DNA of 64,000 nucleotides from Euonymus europaeus (GCA_963580455.1 OY756963.1:21099555-21163554); one strand, 5' to 3'. Shown: positions 47,697-60,400, counted from the first letter of the stretch. A program made the numbers and translations. The notes: generated by a model not told the origin, from the letters alone.

Positions 47697-49174
47697 TCAT
47701 ATAGTCAGATCCAGAGTACTTGCCCTTTTTGCTTCCTCATCCCCTCCTCCCTTATTCACTCTGCTAAACTTAGACGACGAAGAAGGAGATGAAAATAAAG
47801 ACAGAGACAATTCAGTACTGTCTACTTCACCTTCCTTAAATAATCCTGCCTTTCTCTCCCCAACATTGCTTGTTGTTAGCTTCAACGAAAGATCCAAGTC
47901 TAGGCCGCTGTCAATCGCCTTTCTCTTCGCAGTCTTCCACTCATGTAGATTACTAGTTGTTGCTTTGAAATCCCTTGATGAACTAAAATTCATGCTTGGC
48001 TGTGATTCAATTAGACTTGAACTTGATTGTGGCGGCAGCTCGATCCTCCTGCTCATGTATCGATCGCTGCGATTTCTTGATCTCAAATCATCCTTCAATA
48101 TTTCTTGTGTTGTCCAAGTAATTGGTTGTGCATTTGTGCGGAATGTGTAGTTATTAGTCCGATTGATATTGTTGCTGCCGAAGATCCTATCCGCGACTGT
48201 TCCATGGAATCCTGGTCTAGTTTCCGGGATCAAACTCTGGCCTATTCGAGGACTATTATGCATAAAATATTCGCGAGCACTCCAAGAAGCATCTCTATAC
48301 CTTGGAAAAATTAGAAAATTTGATCATTACCGAGACAAGATTTAATTTAGTAAATAAAGAAAAATAAAAGATATATATGTTCAAGTATACCTGGAGACAT
48401 GAGTTTGATTGTATCCTTGCAGCATAGGAATTTGGCTTAGGTTGTAAATATTTCGATCTCCACTGCTTTCCACAAGATGCCTATGATCACCTATAACTGC
48501 TCACGTAAAAGAAATTAATTACTTGTTTGCTTCAAACCCAAATCGGAAAATATGATTATGTTCCATTAATTACAAATTAAGAAAAATATTTACCTTGGCC
48601 TGTGTCATCAATCTTCTTGCTTCTATACATCTAATAAAGAACAAACCAAGGAAGAAGACGTACGGATGGAGAATCAACAAGGAATTATCAAAATCAAATA
48701 TGCATGGAAGTGATCTCATTGAAAATACTAACCTGTAGATGGCTCTTCACATGAGCAATACTGAGTCCTTTGATGTTCATCAGTTGGAGAACCAACTTAG
48801 GCGTCGCTCCTGCACCACCAAGAAAGATTAAGAATCAATAATTCAACAAAAGTTCATCTTCAATAATATTATTTCTTTCAAATCTGTAAAGAAACTAGAA
48901 TCTGTGACTCACTCTCTTGTCCACCAAGTCTTTCCACAGCATGAACAAAGCGGAGGTGAAGATCCGGCGTCCACCGCAACCTCGGCATCTTGGATCTAAC
49001 ATAAGGCCTTACTGATGATGACTTCTTCTCACCATTGATCTCTTCAACTGTGCTGTTGCTTGAACTTCCTCCATTTTCAGGCCTTCTTTCGTCATCATCG
49101 CTATTGCTGCCTTCTTGATTTTGGTTAGAAGGGCTTGTTGTCGAGCACTTAGTGTGGCCAGAACTTCCCTCCAT
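47697..49174 (-). CDS. GARP (G2-like MYB) transcription factor with EAR motifs
   Basis: Five exons on -, 48913-49174, 48733-48809, 48594-48630, 48391-48496 and 47697-48300, give 361 residues. The single GARP domain reads VRPYVRSKMPRLRWTPDLH, FVHAVERLGGQ, then RATPKLVLQLMNIKGLSIAH and VKSHLQMYRSKK. It is split over three exons, as in relatives. This is the subgroup with Arabidopsis At1g14600, related to KANADI. The C-terminal part holds two LxLxL motifs (LDLDLSLKL and TELSLSLF), EAR-type repression signals that suggest TOPLESS recruitment. The N-terminal part is Ser/Asn/Glu-rich. It probably acts as a nuclear repressor; target genes are unknown. Confidence 0.93.
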
Positions 49175-50198
49175 CTTTTACCAATCCAGGTTTGCATGTG
49201 TTGTGTACTGAAGATCAACACATACAGGATTTAGGGTTACAGATCATACTAGCTAACTAACTAACTAGTAATCATAGCCAGATTTCTCAAGTTAAGGACA
49301 TTGAGAAGCAAGAAAAAAGGGTACTAGAAGGCAAGAGAAAATGGAAATTCAATCAACTAATTACGGAAAGACAGGATGTATAAGCTAGTAAATAATTACT
49401 GTATAGTTGTGTGTGATGAGAAACCCTAGATCTGGAGATAGAAGACAGAATACCTCTTTTGTCTCTCCCTTTCTCTCTTGGGACATGTAAACAATTTCTC
49501 ACCTAAATGTTGGACACTTGACAATACTTTTTTATTAAAGATTTTATATTGTACGTATATGGATGTCATGCCAATATATATCATCCATGCATCCATGAAG
49601 GTCATATATATAATTGACTCATCATATCATATGTATCCAACTCTGCTTGGTCCACCTAACTTCATGGAAAAGTTTATCTCGTGGTAGAGCAAGCAACCGT
49701 ACAGTATTAGACTTTTTAATCCCCTTGCGAGACAGCTCAACAGTCCACTTTTTGCAACATTTAGGGGTATATTTTGGTAATTTGACAAGGACACTAATTT
49801 AATGAAGTTTTTTTCTTCTTCTTCCACCACCACCAATTCAACTCTTCATCCAAGGGGAACCGTTTGTTATCTGGTTTACATAAATCGATCGGATTGAGCA
49901 TTCCAGCTAGGGTTGTGAATTTTCACTTACTTTTGAGTTGCAAGGGGGAACCTTTCATTCCTCCCACGTGTATAGGCTCTTAAATGTATTACAACCCTGA
50001 TTGCATGCGATAAGGAACAAAAGTGTTGTTTCACTTTAGTATGCTTTTATTCATAGAGATCTTGTGAGCGGACATGAGAAGAAAAGATCCCATTATCTTG
50101 CTTTATTAACTTTTAATCTCTTTTATGTGTATAATATAGAACATAAATTTCCCAGGACGTCCTCACCTTTTGAAATTTACAGACTTTTATTTTAAAGC
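49175..50198. other. GARP gene upstream region
   Basis: Leader and promoter of the GARP gene, then AT-rich spacer. No other gene seen. Confidence 0.5.
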
Positions 50199-50330
50199 AT
50201 TAGATCTAACCCTTGATTGAGATTAGGGCTTAGAGTAGGGGTGTTAACGGTCGAATCATTAGATCTACCCCATTGATTGAGATTAGGGTTTAGAGTAGGG
50301 ATGTTAACGGCCGATTTTTTGACAAATTGT
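50198..50330. repeat. 59-bp tandem duplication overlapping a MITE end
   Basis: 'cattagatct' starts copies at 50198 and 50257. Each runs through 'ttgattgagattaggg' into a 'taggggtgttaacgg'-like sequence, the end of the hAT-type MITE. The duplication therefore postdates that insertion. Confidence 0.8.
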
Positions 50331-50469
50331 TTAGTCGATTTTCGGTTGGTATGTCGGTTTTTTTGGTTCGGTGTTTGGTCGATTTTAGTAATAAAAAAAT
50401 TAAAAAACTCAACCAAATGGTTAATTTTTAGTCGATTTTGATCTTATCGATTTTTTCTATCAACCCTAA
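50296..50469. mobile_element. hAT-type MITE
   Basis: The element starts 'tagggatgttaacgg' and ends 'atcaaccctaa'. 'gtttagag' (50288-50295) and 'atttagag' (50469-50476) flank it and agree at 7 of 8 bases, the size of a hAT target duplication. The right boundary is uncertain by one base. Confidence 0.75.
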
Positions 50470-50476
50470 TTTAGAG

Positions 50477-52630
50477 TTTTAGTCATTGGATCTAATCAAT
50501 GTGATGCAAATGTTTGTTATTTGTCATCAATTAACCCATGCAACTAATATGTGTGAACATCAAGTTGTAAGTGTAATTAAAAGTTAAGATTATGTGTGTT
50601 TGGACTCGGTCTTTGATAAGCAAATGTTTGTCAATAGACATATATATCCGCACTACAAAAACAAGAGTAATTAATATCCCAATATGGGCTAAATATACAT
50701 GTTTCTCATGATCAAGAAACACCTAATCCCTTTAAAACATTCAAATGAAAGACATCAGATGAGACCAAATTAATTAATTAAAGCTACTGATCGAAGCTAG
50801 GAAGGCAGGCAGTAGGCACCAACATAAATCCAAAAAAAGATTCACTCCTCCAACACCACCTAGAGCCTGTGAAGTCAACTCCTAACAGTACCTTTTCTTG
50901 TCATTACGTATAGTATTATATTTGCATGAGAATACGTGAACCTATTAATGCGGATCTACCGTCAGTTGAGAATGAGGATGTCTGTCTTCTTGCGCAACTC
51001 GGGTTGGCATTGTGTCTGATTTAATATAACTAATTAATCCTCCAAAACTAAAATAATACCAATAATTTCTGTATATATATTTATATACAGAAGCATTGCA
51101 TTCCATGCTTACATGTTGTCAGTTGTAGCTTTTCAAGTTTCAAAGAAGTTTTACAGCTACGATCTTTTTCTTCTTTCTTTTTTTTAAAAAAAAATTAATT
51201 TAATTATTTTGATTTTGATTTTGTTGGGTAGGTCAAGTTGTGTTCTTATCACAGACTATATTATATAAATCAAAATGAGAAAGGTACAACATGCCATGCA
51301 AATTTAATAATATATGAGAAAAGGATGGGATTAGAATAAAGTAGATAGATTGCTGTTTTCATGAAGGTCCACGCACTTCATGCATACACTTGTGCCCCCA
51401 ATCAATGCATGACAACCAGACTCAGAAGAAGATTATTGCGTTTTTCCTTCTCATTTTAAATAGAATTATATTCTTTTCATTCAATCATTCCACAGCATTT
51501 TTGCATTTTCGATTTTAGGCAAAAATAAAAAAAATGTACTTTTGGTCTTTTTGTCGAGCCTGTAGGTCACTCTTTTTTTTCCAACAATATTTATTTAAAT
51601 TTGATTTCTTTATATTTTTTGTACGCGAGGTTGTTTAATTAGTTTGGTTGCATAGCTGTATTTGTTGTCACCTTTTATTTTGTTTATGTTAGAAATATAC
51701 ACATATATATACATACGCACTTACGAAGAACAATTAGGACATAGAAAAATAAATGAGCCCAGGACAAATAATTTCTTGCATCAAGAGATATAACTAATAG
51801 GTGGTTGTCACGCCAACAAATATGCGTCGTTGAAGAGCATAATTAAAATTATTTTCTGATCGAAGGTACAAATTACCTCATTTTTAAACTGATCTGTTTT
51901 TTTTTTATACGTGAAATCCATCCAAGATGCGACCATATATTGAATAATTCATTCAAGACACGAAACTCATCCACCCAAGACACATAATCCATCCCATTCA
52001 ACGCATAACCACACGATTTACATGGTAATTAAACCCTGGTTACATGAGTCCTCCTGTCCTCACACGCACTAGATAATTATATTATTTTTGACACATAAAG
52101 ATGAATTAAAAAAAATATATCGGACGTGAGAGTTAAACATATGATCGCTTACTTTGACGAGTTAATTCTATCAACTGACCTGTTGTCCCACCTAATGTTA
52201 ACATCTTACCTATTTTTATATTGTCCACTCCCCTTTGTATTATTTTAATGAATTTCCTGCCATAATTTCTTTCGTTTATAGCCACTTCTTTGTTAATTCT
52301 TGTAATTTTTATTTACATATAATAACCTAAATCATATATTATCTTTTGGGTATCATTCTGCTCTTATGTCAGGGCCAATGTCATGCATGGTCATCACGAA
52401 AATAATGGGAATTTATTGGTATCTTGCTCCATTTAGAAATATAAACCAGCCCCACTAGCTTGCTTACCACTTAATTGATGTGAAAAATTAAATATCCTGC
52501 CTAGCTAATAGAGTTTTAAGAATTACTTGGTAGATTCTTTCAAAGACCGAAGAAATTGTCTGTGGGTGATAAAAGATTCATTTCTAGTCGGCGTGACAGA
52601 TGACATAGAAATAAAGAATGTCTGATAACT
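50477..52630. other. AT-rich spacer
   Basis: No gene, RNA or clear repeat was recognised. 52555-52630 ('gtctgtgggtgataaaag') is reminiscent of a retrotransposon leader but too short to call. Confidence 0.45.
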
Positions 52631-53519
52631 CTCTAAGTATGGTTGTCCAAATTCGATCCGCAACCTAGGAACCAATCCAAACCATATATGGTTCGGCTTC
52701 GATTTTTTGGTTAACGATTTCGGATTAGGTTATAAATTTAGAGATTTGTTGGATTCGATTTCGGATTTAACCGAAAAAAGCAAATAAAAATTTATTATGT
52801 TTATATATTTAATTATTTAAATAATTAAGGCTAAAAAATTAAAGAATTAGGCCCAAATACAATTTCTAATTTATCCCACTACAAGAAAACTGCATTTTAG
52901 TGACGGAAATTTCCGTCACTAAACATGAATTTTCCGTCACTAAACTATTTAGGGACGGAATTTGGGACGGAAAATTTTCCGCCCCAAAAACAGCTGTCGC
53001 AAAATTTTGTGACGGAATTTTGCGACGGACAAATTTTGCGACGAAATTTCGTGACGGAAAATTTCCGTCCCTAAATTAGCGACGGAATGTTAGTGACGGA
53101 ATTGTCCGTAACTAAATTAGGGACAGAAATTTAGGGACGGAAATTTCCGTCCCTAAATAAATAAAATATTATTAAAATTTATATAATAAAACGTATTAAT
53201 TATATAATTAGAGACGGGAATTTCCGTCGCTAATTAGCGACAGCTATTAGCGACGGGATTTCCGTCTCTAATATCTTTTCATAATTATATAATAAAAAAT
53301 TTATTAAAAAATTTATTAAAAAATATTTAATAAATATTTAAACTGATTATTTTTAAAATGCTAATTTATTGTTAACAATTTAACCCTTTTTTATATAATT
53401 GTTCTGCATATAATTAAATTATTATAATAGAATTAAAATGCAAAGAAGTATTTCCAATAAAATTTAAAAATGTTAAATTTACAATTAGTTTTATTATACA
53501 AAAGACGACCTATGCATCT

Positions 53520-53650
53520 AATCATCCTTGCTAGAGAGATTGGCTTCCTCAACGACATCATTATTGGGGTCCTATGACCGGGACTGGGACTTTGGATCTT
53601 GTCCTAAATCTTGCAGCTCTTGCCTCGGATGCAATACCATTGAAATATTT
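53520..53650 (-). other. Possible captured C-terminal exon in the CACTA element
   Basis: On - one frame reads DPNNDVVEEANLSSKDD and then a stop at 53519-53521, with an earlier in-frame stop. It could be the broken end of a captured gene. It is not recognised with confidence. Confidence 0.2.
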
Positions 53651-55417
53651 AACAGCAAATAAAATATGAATCGAGAAAAAATGATCTAAAGAATCCACGA
53701 TTTATTGATGATTGGTTCGTGATGACTGAATCTTCCTGATTGCAACTAGAATTGCTGGCAATGGCAACAATTGACAGAATCTTATCATCCATGAACCTAT
53801 CAAAACAAATGGACATGATGAGTTAGTGACATGGATAACATAACACCATCTACCATTGACAACCTCAATGAAAACAAAATGAAAAACTGCTATGAAATAA
53901 TATATTTTGAAAAGAGAAATATTCCTAAAAGCTTTAACAGGACGAAATGATTGCTTAATTCTCATTTATCAGGCATAGTTCATCAATATTCAATTCTGAA
54001 CAGATTATGATACTCTTCAAGAAATCTTTTGAATTAAAGCTAAAACAAACACCAAATCGTTTGATCACGTAAAATTGAAATAATTTATAGTCAAAAAAGG
54101 CCATACCTGAAGTAAAATTCAATTAAATCCTGAAGCGCAGCACGAATGGGAATAGGGTATAGAAATTAGTGTTTGTTCAAGAAATCAAGCATACACTAAA
54201 ACAACACAACCATCTTCAGGCACTCTTCTTGGTTCCCTTCTCTATAGGGTATATTCTACCATTCAAAACAAATTCAGCCCACCCATAAAATAATTCTAGC
54301 ATAACAGATGCAGAAAAATACATAAACCCTCTAGTTTTACAGGGTTTAGCCAACTCAATTCATTTAGAGGACCAAGTCCCAGCAAGGCACAACAGTTTGC
54401 CCGAAAAAACAAAGCCTTGGGTAAGACAAAATGGACAATAAGCACAGTCTTGCAAAAGGCTCCGTAGCCATCTCCTGTCCTCTATATACTTGTCACTCAT
54501 CTCTTCCTAAAACAAGACAAGGCTTAAAATGGATAAAGATTGATTAGCAGCAACTTCCAAGGTATGCATTTCAAATTATTTCAGTGCCTCATCCGATTAT
54601 TCTAGTAAAATTCATAGTGAAAGAAGATTGAAAATTCAGTCTTTGAATCAATCATTCTTAAACTTAAATAAACTACATCATGCCAAAAAGAGTGAGTTCG
54701 TAAAGTGAAACAAAATGCTTTAAATTATGCAACAGTGATAGAAATGTTTTATCTTTCCTTTTCTCCTGAATGGTTATGCAATCTTAAGCACTTTTTAAGA
54801 ATCAACCAGATGAAAGTTGAGAACCCATTACCAAGGCATTCCCTTTCGAGAACAATAATCGATTGCATGGACTTATACGCATGAATAATTTTCACTCTGC
54901 TTTCTAAGCAACCAAAAAAATGACAGGAATTTGCAATTTCGGCTCATTAGTAAACAAAATTACAAGTGAACAGAGGAAAACCCATGAAGAAATTCAAATC
55001 CATATACCAAATCATATAAGCCAAATACAAACACACAGAACCCAACAAGCCAAGACTAAAAGATCAATAATAATCACAAAATCAAAAAAGGCCATACCTG
55101 AGTCGAGAAACGAAGCAGATATCAAGCAACCAGATTTGAAGAAATTGTGTGAAGCAGAAAGGAACCACAGTTCACATAATCTTGTATTATTGAAGAAGAA
55201 CCACTATCACCAGTAGAAGTCCAAGGAGAGATACCCTCATGCACCAGCAGAGAAACTAACACAGGGACTTCATATACCCAAATCATTAGCATCCAAACAG
55301 AAATGATGGAACAAAATAAATAAATAAAAATAAGAAGGATTACCAGCACGAAGGTGGTATTGATGAACATAAGGTATTGATAAAAGAGAGTAAATCATAG
55401 AGTATAGAGGAAAGAAC

Positions 55418-55502
55418 CTTCATCTTCAGCGATGAAGATTGTTGAGAGCCCAAATCGATCCCGTAGGATTTCGCTCACCGAGTCATCTCCGTCTCTCTCC
55501 AT
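55418..55502 (-). pseudogene. Captured first exon resembling histone-fold protein MHF1 (CENP-S)
   Basis: On - an ATG at 55502 opens 28 codons (MERDGDDSVSEILRDRF, then GLSTIFIAEDE) ending with one extra G before a GT donor. From memory, plant MHF1 proteins begin in a similar way (DDxxSELLRDRFRLSTISIAEAEA), with an intron possible at that Ala (GCN). No following histone-fold exon is visible in the element, so this would be a partial capture, probably with upstream leader sequence (to about 55830). The family call is inference. Confidence 0.4.
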
Positions 55503-55969
55503 ATCCAGGGTAGCGCTCTGGTAGTAGGAATGAGGCCAGCACAAAAAGGGAAATGAAGTTGACACCTTGATAGAGAGATGGGAAGAAACGAAATCCAACA
55601 CGGCATCATAAACTGTATTTGTTGAAGCAAATAAAGCAACGAAAACAAAAGATATTGATTGATAGGGTTTGGGGTGAGACACGGGGTGATTTTTTTGAAG
55701 TTGGAGGAGGCGATTAGGATTTGATCCAACCCTCTGAAATGGATTTTGACTTCAAATGAAATCGGGCGGCTTAATGAAATTTTTGAACGAGGAGCTGGGC
55801 GGCTAGGTTTTGAGAATTTTGGAGTCAAAATTCTTATAATTAATTAAACAATTTTAATAAATTAAATTATAAGACAAGTTTAGTTACAGGATTGTTTAGT
55901 AAAATATAATACAATTTTATAAGGTTGGTTTAGTAAATTAATTAGCTTATAATATATTAAAATTATAAA

Positions 55970-57075
55970 AAAAATTTGATTGTGTGATCGATCAAATGAA
56001 CTCTAAATGAGTTAAAACTTGGCATGTAGCTACATTTAATCACTCTGAGAGTATCTTGTGAAGGAGCCATTGGCAAATGAAGTTCGAATGAGTTGAAACT
56101 TCACATTAGCTACATTTAATCATTATAAGAATATTCCGTGAAGGAACCTTCCCCCAAGTTTGAACTTTAATTGGTTAATTTTTTGAAAAACCTAAAATTT
56201 TACTTAGGTAACTCACTCGAAGTTAAATCTCTCATTTTGATTGTGTGATTGCTCAAACGAACTCCGAATGATTTGAAATGTTACATGTAGCTACATTCAA
56301 TCATTATAAGCATTTGTCGTGAGGGAACCTTCGACTAATTTTAAACTTCAATCGGTTAATTTTTCAAAAAACCTAAATTTTATATTTCAGTATCTCACTC
56401 GAAGTTAAATCCCTCATTTTGATCAGATGATCGCTCAAACAAACTTCAAGTGAGTTGAAACTTGATATATAGCTACATTTAGTCATTCTAAGCATATTTT
56501 GTGAAGGAACCTTCCACCAAGTTTGAACTTCAGTCGGTCAATATTACAAAAAACCTAAATTGTACACTTAGATCATGTGATCGCTCAAACGAATTTTGAA
56601 TGAGTTGAAACTTTATATGTAGCTACATTTAATCATTATAAGTATATTTCGTGAAGAAACCTTCGATCAATTTCGAACTTCAATTGCTTAATTTTTCGAA
56701 AAAACATAAATTGTATACTTAGGCATCTCGTTCGAAGTTAAATCCCTCGTTTTGAACGTGTAATGGATCAAACGAACTCTGAATGAGCTAAACCTTGACA
56801 TGTTACTACATTTAGTCATTCTAAGCATATTTTGTGAAGGAACCTTCGATCAATTTTGAACTTTAATCAATCAATTATTCGAAAAATTTAAATTGTACAC
56901 TTAGAAATCTCGTTCGAAATTAAATCTCTCGTCTTGATCACGTGATCGATCAAACGAACTCCAAATGAGCTAAAACTTTACATGTAGCTACATTTAGTTA
57001 TTCTAAGCATATTTCGTGAAGGGGCCTTTGGCCAATTTTGCGTTTTAGTCAACCAATTATTCAAAAAATCTAAAT
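55970..57075. repeat. About 180-bp tandem repeat array in the CACTA element
   Basis: 'tagctacattta' or close variants recur near 56025, 56108, 56288, 56471, 56619, 56800 and 56987, mostly 180-187 bp apart with shorter partial units. Other shared words are 'gtgaaggaacctt', 'cactcgaagttaaatc' and 'tgatcgctcaaacgaact'. The units are diverged. Confidence 0.88.
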
Positions 57076-57783
57076 TGAGTAATTAGCGACGGAATTATGG
57101 ACGAATTAATATTTCCGTCCCTAATTAGGGACGGATTTAGGGACGGAATATTTTCCGTCCCTAAAAAGTCAAAAAGTCAAAAAGTTTAATTTTTGCGACG
57201 GAATTAGGGACATAAAAATTTATGTCACTAATTTGGGACGGTATTAGGGACGGAAATATATTTCCGTCCCTAATTAGTGACGGATTTAGGGACGGAATAA
57301 ATTTTCGTCCCTAAAAGGTCAAAAAGTCAAAAAGTTTAATTTTTGCGACGGAATTAGTGACGGAAATATATTTCCGTCCCTAATTAGGGACGGAATATTT
57401 TTCCGTCACTAATTTCCGTCTCTAAAAGTGTGTTTTCTTGTAGTGTCCATTAGGGCTTAAAATAACATCTTCTCCTCCACTTTTCTCTTCCCTTACTATT
57501 TCACTCACTTCATTGAAAATAACATTATTTATATATTTATATTATTTTAACTTTTGAATTTCTAATAGTTTTAGTCCTCTAATTATCCTTGATTTTTTTA
57601 AATCATACTATTTCAATGAAATGTTTTTTAATCGTCAAAACCGAAATCCAATCCGAACCGGAAAAATTCAATTTTTCGATTTGGTTATCCGATATATATT
57701 TTTCGATTATGAATTTTAAAATGTCATAACCGAATCAATTCAGACGTTTCGGTTAAAAACCGAACGAACACCCTATCTCTAAG

Positions 57784-59285
57784 GAGCACGCTCGACGGCT
57801 AGAGGCCCAACTCAAGAGAAATGGTAAGATCTCAACTCTCAAGATAAATTATAACGCTCAAAAGATTGAAGCATGAATGAGAGACGTGACCTATCCTAAG
57901 AAATGACGTTTGATCTCAGTACAACAGGAATTTAAAGACAATCTCAATTGCTAGGAGTTATCATACCAAATACTGAAGCTCTATATAAGGAAGCGCAAAG
58001 GTCGATCTATGATACACACACTTAACTACGTACTTGTTCTCTGAACTGTTCCTTAAGAAGAACACTGTAGACTAGAGCGTCAAACTACAAATGAGCCAAG
58101 AAGGGCCGTCGTTTCCTATTTATTTTTACGGGTCAGGAAGGTTCGCCGTTTACATATGGATGGAGCAAATTTTTGCATTCACACCGTCCTTCCAGAAAAA
58201 ATCAATTCTTCAAAGTTGCAATTGAGAGTTTGAGACTTCTATTGGATACTTTTAATTATTAATAGTCACTAATTATTTTAATGGATGACGATTGGACATT
58301 AATTAGTTAATTAATAATGTAGCAATAGGTTGCTTTCAGGGAAATACACACACACACATAATCAAGGGGCAGTGGAGGTTGAAAATTAAGATTCACCCAC
58401 CAGTTTAATTATTCACGTACGAGAGAATGCCAATATCTACCTTCTAGAAGCTTAACACAGTATCTACACAATCATGTAATTAATTAAGCATAATCAATGG
58501 AATTATGTATAGTTTATAACATAAAAAATAGAAAAATTAAGTCAATTGTAGCGTCATCTATCAACTCACATTTTCGTTCCTTCTCCAGTTTTCCTCCCTA
58601 AAAAATTTCGAACGGTAGGCGTCTTGTTGTTATATATTCATATTCTATACATACAATTGAGGAATAATGTCGGACTAAAAATTTACAGTTTTTGTTAATA
58701 GGACTCGTAATCGAACATTATTATTATTATTATATGTTTTTAAAAATCTAATTTAGTATCATTGACCACCTAGTTTATCTAATTGAAACTTGAAAGGAGT
58801 TGAACTTGGGCTGGGTCATTCTTTTGAATTTGCATGGGCTTTTTCGGGCCTTGAATTTTCCCTCTTCGGGAAAAAGCTGTTGGACTAGACTGGGCAAAAT
58901 ATTTCCAAACCTAAACATGATGGTCTAGGCCTGGATTGTTTGGGCCTAAAAAAGCCTTTCCGGGCTTGCTCATGTTGGGCTAGTAGTCCACTGAACTCAG
59001 TCCAAAAACAGAAAACCCCGATACAAAAATGGATTAGATCCTTTTTTCATTTTAAATTTGAAAGCAAATCCAACGATAAGGTAGATGTGTACCTTTGGGG
59101 ACTTCAGATAGAAACAGGGAAAGATATATCTGTACGAAGTCGGAAGTACTGTAAAGTAGGCATATACAATTTGGAACCTAGTTATGGCCCAAATGTAGAT
59201 TGTGCATTGGCCCGCAGAATCTCCATGACTGCTGGGCCCAATTGGTATTTCGGAAGAGCAGGGGGCACTCATTGAAAAAGCTTTC
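57784..59285. other. Spacer with retroelement-like debris
   Basis: 57784-58080 has 'ctctatataaggaagcgc' and could be LTR sequence. 58800-58990 is rich in GGGC words. A frame opening at 58940 starts with TTG and has no family signature. No gene called. Confidence 0.4.
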
Positions 59286-59483
59286 AAAAATTGACAAATA
59301 TTATAGTGATTTTCAAACCAACAATGTATGTATTCATGTTTTGGATCTAATTTTTAATGAACCCTCACTATGATGTCACTACACCCAATAAATTAGTTCT
59401 ACAAACTGCTAGAATACTTTTGGAATGAAAATTACTGAGTTTTGTAGCATTATTGAAACAAAAATGATAAAGATCTCAGTGAT
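59286..59483. repeat. Repeat shared with 22953
   Basis: 59460-59483 is identical to 22953-22976 (it contains 'aatgataaagatctcagtga'). A diverged direct copy lies at 59286-59319, and an inverted one near 59425-59455. These look like MITE ends. Confidence 0.5.
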
Positions 59484-59728
59484 TTTTAATCCAAAATTAT
59501 CTTAGCAATATGTCATTCATATATTTTATTAATAAAATAATAGATTAATTTAAATGATTTATCTCATTTGCATGTGATGATAAAATAATATTTATTTATA
59601 GTTCATAAATCCCACAAAGTCTCTCTCGTTTGACAATGCTCTCAAGAGTGTCGTAGGGGCGAAAACAAGTCTCTTTTAGAGAGTTTCAGTTTGTGAGTGA
59701 TAACATCGATATTCAACTTATTATAGTC

Positions 59729-60400
59729 ATGGAGGAGACTGAGAAACGTTGGCAGAAGTTCTCACTTACACATGAAGAATGAGAGAAAATCTAGATTGCA
59801 AAATCAGATATGGACTGTCTGAAGGGTGATTTAGTTTGTCCTTGGTAGGGAAAGTTCTCTCCTACATATCAATTCCAAGAGAAGCCCTAACAAAAACATT
59901 CAATGAGTTATGGTGCTTAGCAAAGAAACCATACTTTTAGGATTTGGGTGATAACTTTTTCAGGATCAGATTTGGTAAACGAAAAGGTAAACAAAGGGTG
60001 AAGAGGGTCGACCATGGCTGTTTGATAAATATCTTTTTGTGCTCAAAGAAATCAACATGATGATTCCTTTCAAGAGACCTCTTCGAGGATGAAGTATTAT
60101 GGGTTCGCATCCTCAACCTTCCAGTGATTAGAATGATAGATCGAATGGGCACGATTATTGGGGCAACATTGGGGAAGGTGATTGAAGTGGATACAAATGC
60201 AGATGGTGCTGGATAGGGGCCTTTTCTCCAAGTTAAGGCTATCATCCCAGTGGCAATACCTCTTCTGCAAGGAAAGATTGTCAAATTTCCTCATAGGGAC
60301 TTCATAGTTTAGTTATGTTATGAAAGTCTATTGCATATTTGTTTCACTTGTGGTCGTATCGCTCACATGGAAATCCTCCACAGTGGTTAGGCCAAGAAGT
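59729..60400 (+). pseudogene. LINE ORF1 (gag-like, DUF4283 and CCHC) relic
   Basis: Reading across frames on + gives MEETEKRWQKFSLTHEE, then pieces such as FGKRKGKQRVKRVDHG, VIRMIDRMGTIIGATLGKV and VAIPLLQGKIVKFPHRDF. It ends with a CCHC-type knuckle ICFTCGRIAHME (60348-60383) whose last Cys is lost. The order is that of the DUF4283 plus zinc-knuckle ORF1 of plant L1 elements. Stops and frameshifts are frequent and ORF2 is absent. Confidence 0.75.

Larger units (their letters stand above)
52877..57445. mobile_element. Nonautonomous CACTA (En/Spm) transposon
   Basis: It begins 'cactacaagaaaactgc' and ends with the complement 'cactacaagaaaacac', flanked by the 3-bp target duplication 'tcc' (52874-52876 and 57446-57448). 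Both subterminal regions (52890-53270 and 57080-57425) are packed with GACGGAAA/TTTCCGTC words in both orientations, the expected array of transposase-binding sites. No transposase domain was found in 4,569 bp. The interior holds gene-like sequence and a tandem array. Confidence 0.94.
52638..57776. mobile_element. hAT-type element split by a CACTA insertion
   Basis: 'ctctaag' flanks the unit at 52631-52637 and 57777-57783. Inside, the left end 'atggttgtccaaattcga' and the complement of the right end 'atagggtgttcgttcgg' are degenerate inverted repeats, with GGTTCGG and AACCGAA words inward on both sides, as in plant hAT MITEs. Removing the CACTA element leaves about 570 bp. Confidence 0.65.

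Noticed and set aside
52890..57425. CRISPR-like repeated GACGGAAA words
   Set aside because: The words are in both orientations, unspaced and subterminal in a CACTA transposon of a plant genome; they are transposase-site arrays.
58940..59275. 111-codon open frame on +
   Set aside because: It starts with TTG, has no family signature, and lies in repeat-like GGGC-rich DNA.
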